The position numbers were made by a program, and so were the translations under genes. A DNA stretch of 6,465 nt, taken from the NCBI GenBank assembly GCA_002780675.1, contig PEUR01000197.1, positions 1 to 6,465 of the forward strand. Reading direction: 5' to 3'. The notes beneath the pieces were generated by a model. That model saw only the letters and a list, made by a program, of their open reading frames with translations. It was not told the DNA's origin and did no database searches. Source of the DNA: Gallionellales bacterium CG03_land_8_20_14_0_80_55_15. GTDB taxonomy: Bacteria > Pseudomonadota > Gammaproteobacteria > Burkholderiales > Gallionellaceae. Of the stretch, positions 5,910 through 6,465 are shown in pieces. Within the stretch, counting starts at the first letter, position 1. Each line of letters starts with the position of its first letter.

Positions 5910-6289
5910 GACGCAACCAAATTTGCCAGTTGTTGAAACAGCGGCAAGCCCTGTTGCAACACATAGCCATAAACTTCATCCGCCAGTTTTTCGTCGTAAG
6001 TGTGGCTGGTTAAATTGCGCTTCTTCTGTGCTTCAGACCAGGCATTTCCATCCGCAATCAAGGCCACTTGCAATGCCTGCTGCCAAGTTTCGCGCGGCGT
6101 ATTCACCATGATGCCCTCAGCTTCCAGCTTCAGGCGCAAAGTTTTCCAAGCCAACTCCCAGCAAAACTCGAAACGCTGGATAACAGAATCACGAATGAAA
6201 CTGGAAAACGGCTGAGCACAAGCCTCCTCCAGCCGTTGCACAGCGGTGATTAGCTCGTGCCTGCGTTCGTCGAAACGTTCGGTGTTCAT
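5897..6289 (-). CDS. HEPN-fold nucleotidyltransferase substrate-binding protein (HI0074 family)
   Basis: A 130-residue helical protein of the NTase_sub_bind/HI0074 family. The first part carries the family signature SVIQRFEFCWELAWKTLR (about 35-52), and the second part has KKRNLTSHTYDEKLADEVY (89-107). Arg91 and His96 form an R-x4-H motif, the spacing seen in HEPN ribonuclease toxins. In HI0074-type proteins this conserved block also serves as the contact or modification region for the partner MNT protein, so RNase activity is possible but not shown. It is first in the pair and overlaps the MNT gene by 13 bases, the usual HEPN-then-MNT order of toxin-antitoxin modules. ATG 6289 has a good upstream AGGGGA, about six bases away. 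Likely role: the toxin half of a type VII-like system, or a substrate-binding subunit of a two-protein nucleotidyltransferase. Confidence 0.9.
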   Translation of the reverse strand: MNTERFDERRHELITAVQRLEEACAQPFSSFIRDSVIQRFEFCWELAWKTLRLKLEAEGIMVNTPRETWQQALQVALIADGNAWSEAQKKRNLTSHTYDEKLADEVYGYVLQQGLPLFQQLANLVASWSH

Positions 6290-6298
6290 CTCTGTCCC

Positions 6299-6388
6299 CT
6301 AAAATAAATGACAAATAGCGTTGAATGATGGCCTGTTTTTTGGCGGGTGGGCAGTTAATGCAACAGGCTGTTCATATTTTTCGCTCAT
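6299..6388 (-). CDS. Possible 29-residue small ORF before the HEPN gene
   Basis: ATG 6388 overlaps the TGA of the upstream partial gene (ATGA). The TAG at 6301-6299 lies in the Shine-Dalgarno region of the HEPN gene, nine bases before its start. The product begins MSEKYEQPVALTAHPPKNRP, with no recognisable domain, signal peptide or membrane segment. The tight packing at both ends suggests a coupling or leader peptide, or a degraded gene start. Only a weak purine-rich stretch (GAAGAAG) precedes it. It may equally be untranslated spacer. A 7-bp inverted repeat, GCCTGTT/AACAGGC (6331-6337 and 6362-6368), lies within it. Confidence 0.25.
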   Translation of the reverse strand: MSEKYEQPVALTAHPPKNRPSFNAICHLF

Positions 6389-6465
6389 CTGCTGGCTTCT
6401 TCAACAACAGAGGAATTTGCCGCGAGAAACGTCATCGCCGCCGCTTCATCCTGCTCAATCGCCAT
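6385..6465 (-). CDS. 3' end of an unidentified upstream gene (partial)
   Basis: An open frame enters from beyond the right edge and ends at TGA 6387-6385. The 26 visible residues begin MAIEQDEAAAMTFLAA and end in a run rich in Ser, Val and Glu (...EEASR). The ATG at the very edge may be internal rather than a start. The residues are acidic and alanine-rich, compatible with the soluble C-terminus of many proteins, and no family is recognised. It runs in the same direction as the HEPN/MNT pair and is linked to the small ORF by ATGA, so it may head the same operon. Confidence 0.4.
   Translation of the reverse strand: MAIEQDEAAAMTFLAANSSVVEEASR

Noticed and set aside
6331..6368. GCCTGTT/AACAGGC inverted repeat as a terminator
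   Set aside because: A 7-bp stem with a 24-base loop and no U-tract after it on the transcribed strand is too weak.

Overview
The window looks like chromosomal DNA of a GC-rich proteobacterium, most likely a betaproteobacterium. The basis is the full-length apaH, waaA (Kdo transferase, so a Gram-negative outer membrane) and ubiH (ubiquinone, so aerobic respiration), with Pseudomonas/betaproteobacterial-type variants such as the GDIQG motif of ApaH. Genus cannot be fixed from sequence alone.

Left part (1-1623, minus strand): an AlgI-like membrane-bound O-acyltransferase (MBOAT), followed with a 1-base overlap by the first 18 codons of a secreted or membrane-anchored protein. This is the usual layout of a two-gene module that O-acetylates an exported polysaccharide. 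A 105-base divergent spacer separates it from apaH.

Middle (1729-5044): apaH and waaA run rightward and are joined by a GTGA overlap, so they are probably translationally coupled. waaA carries an in-frame insertion of about 22 codons containing a GC-rich palindromic repeat with a run of ten G. ubiH faces waaA tail to tail with a 4-base overlap. These are housekeeping genes for Ap4A hydrolysis, lipid A-Kdo assembly and ubiquinone synthesis.

Right part (5140-6465, minus strand): an accessory region. In transcription order it holds the 3' end of an unidentified gene, a possible 29-codon ORF, a HEPN-fold HI0074-type protein, a minimal MNT nucleotidyltransferase, a roughly 140-bp MITE-like palindromic element, and the remains of a BRO-N/DinD-like gene. 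Only both ends of that last gene survive; the middle is replaced by an 80-bp inverted-repeat element. Removing the MITE-like element on paper, using its flanking direct repeat, puts the BRO-like start codon and its strong ribosome binding site about 12 bases after the MNT stop. This suggests a former single operon, HEPN-MNT-BRO, of toxin-antitoxin or defence character, now broken by small repeats. That reconstruction is the most interesting inference in the window. No tRNA, rRNA, CRISPR array or complete insertion sequence was seen.
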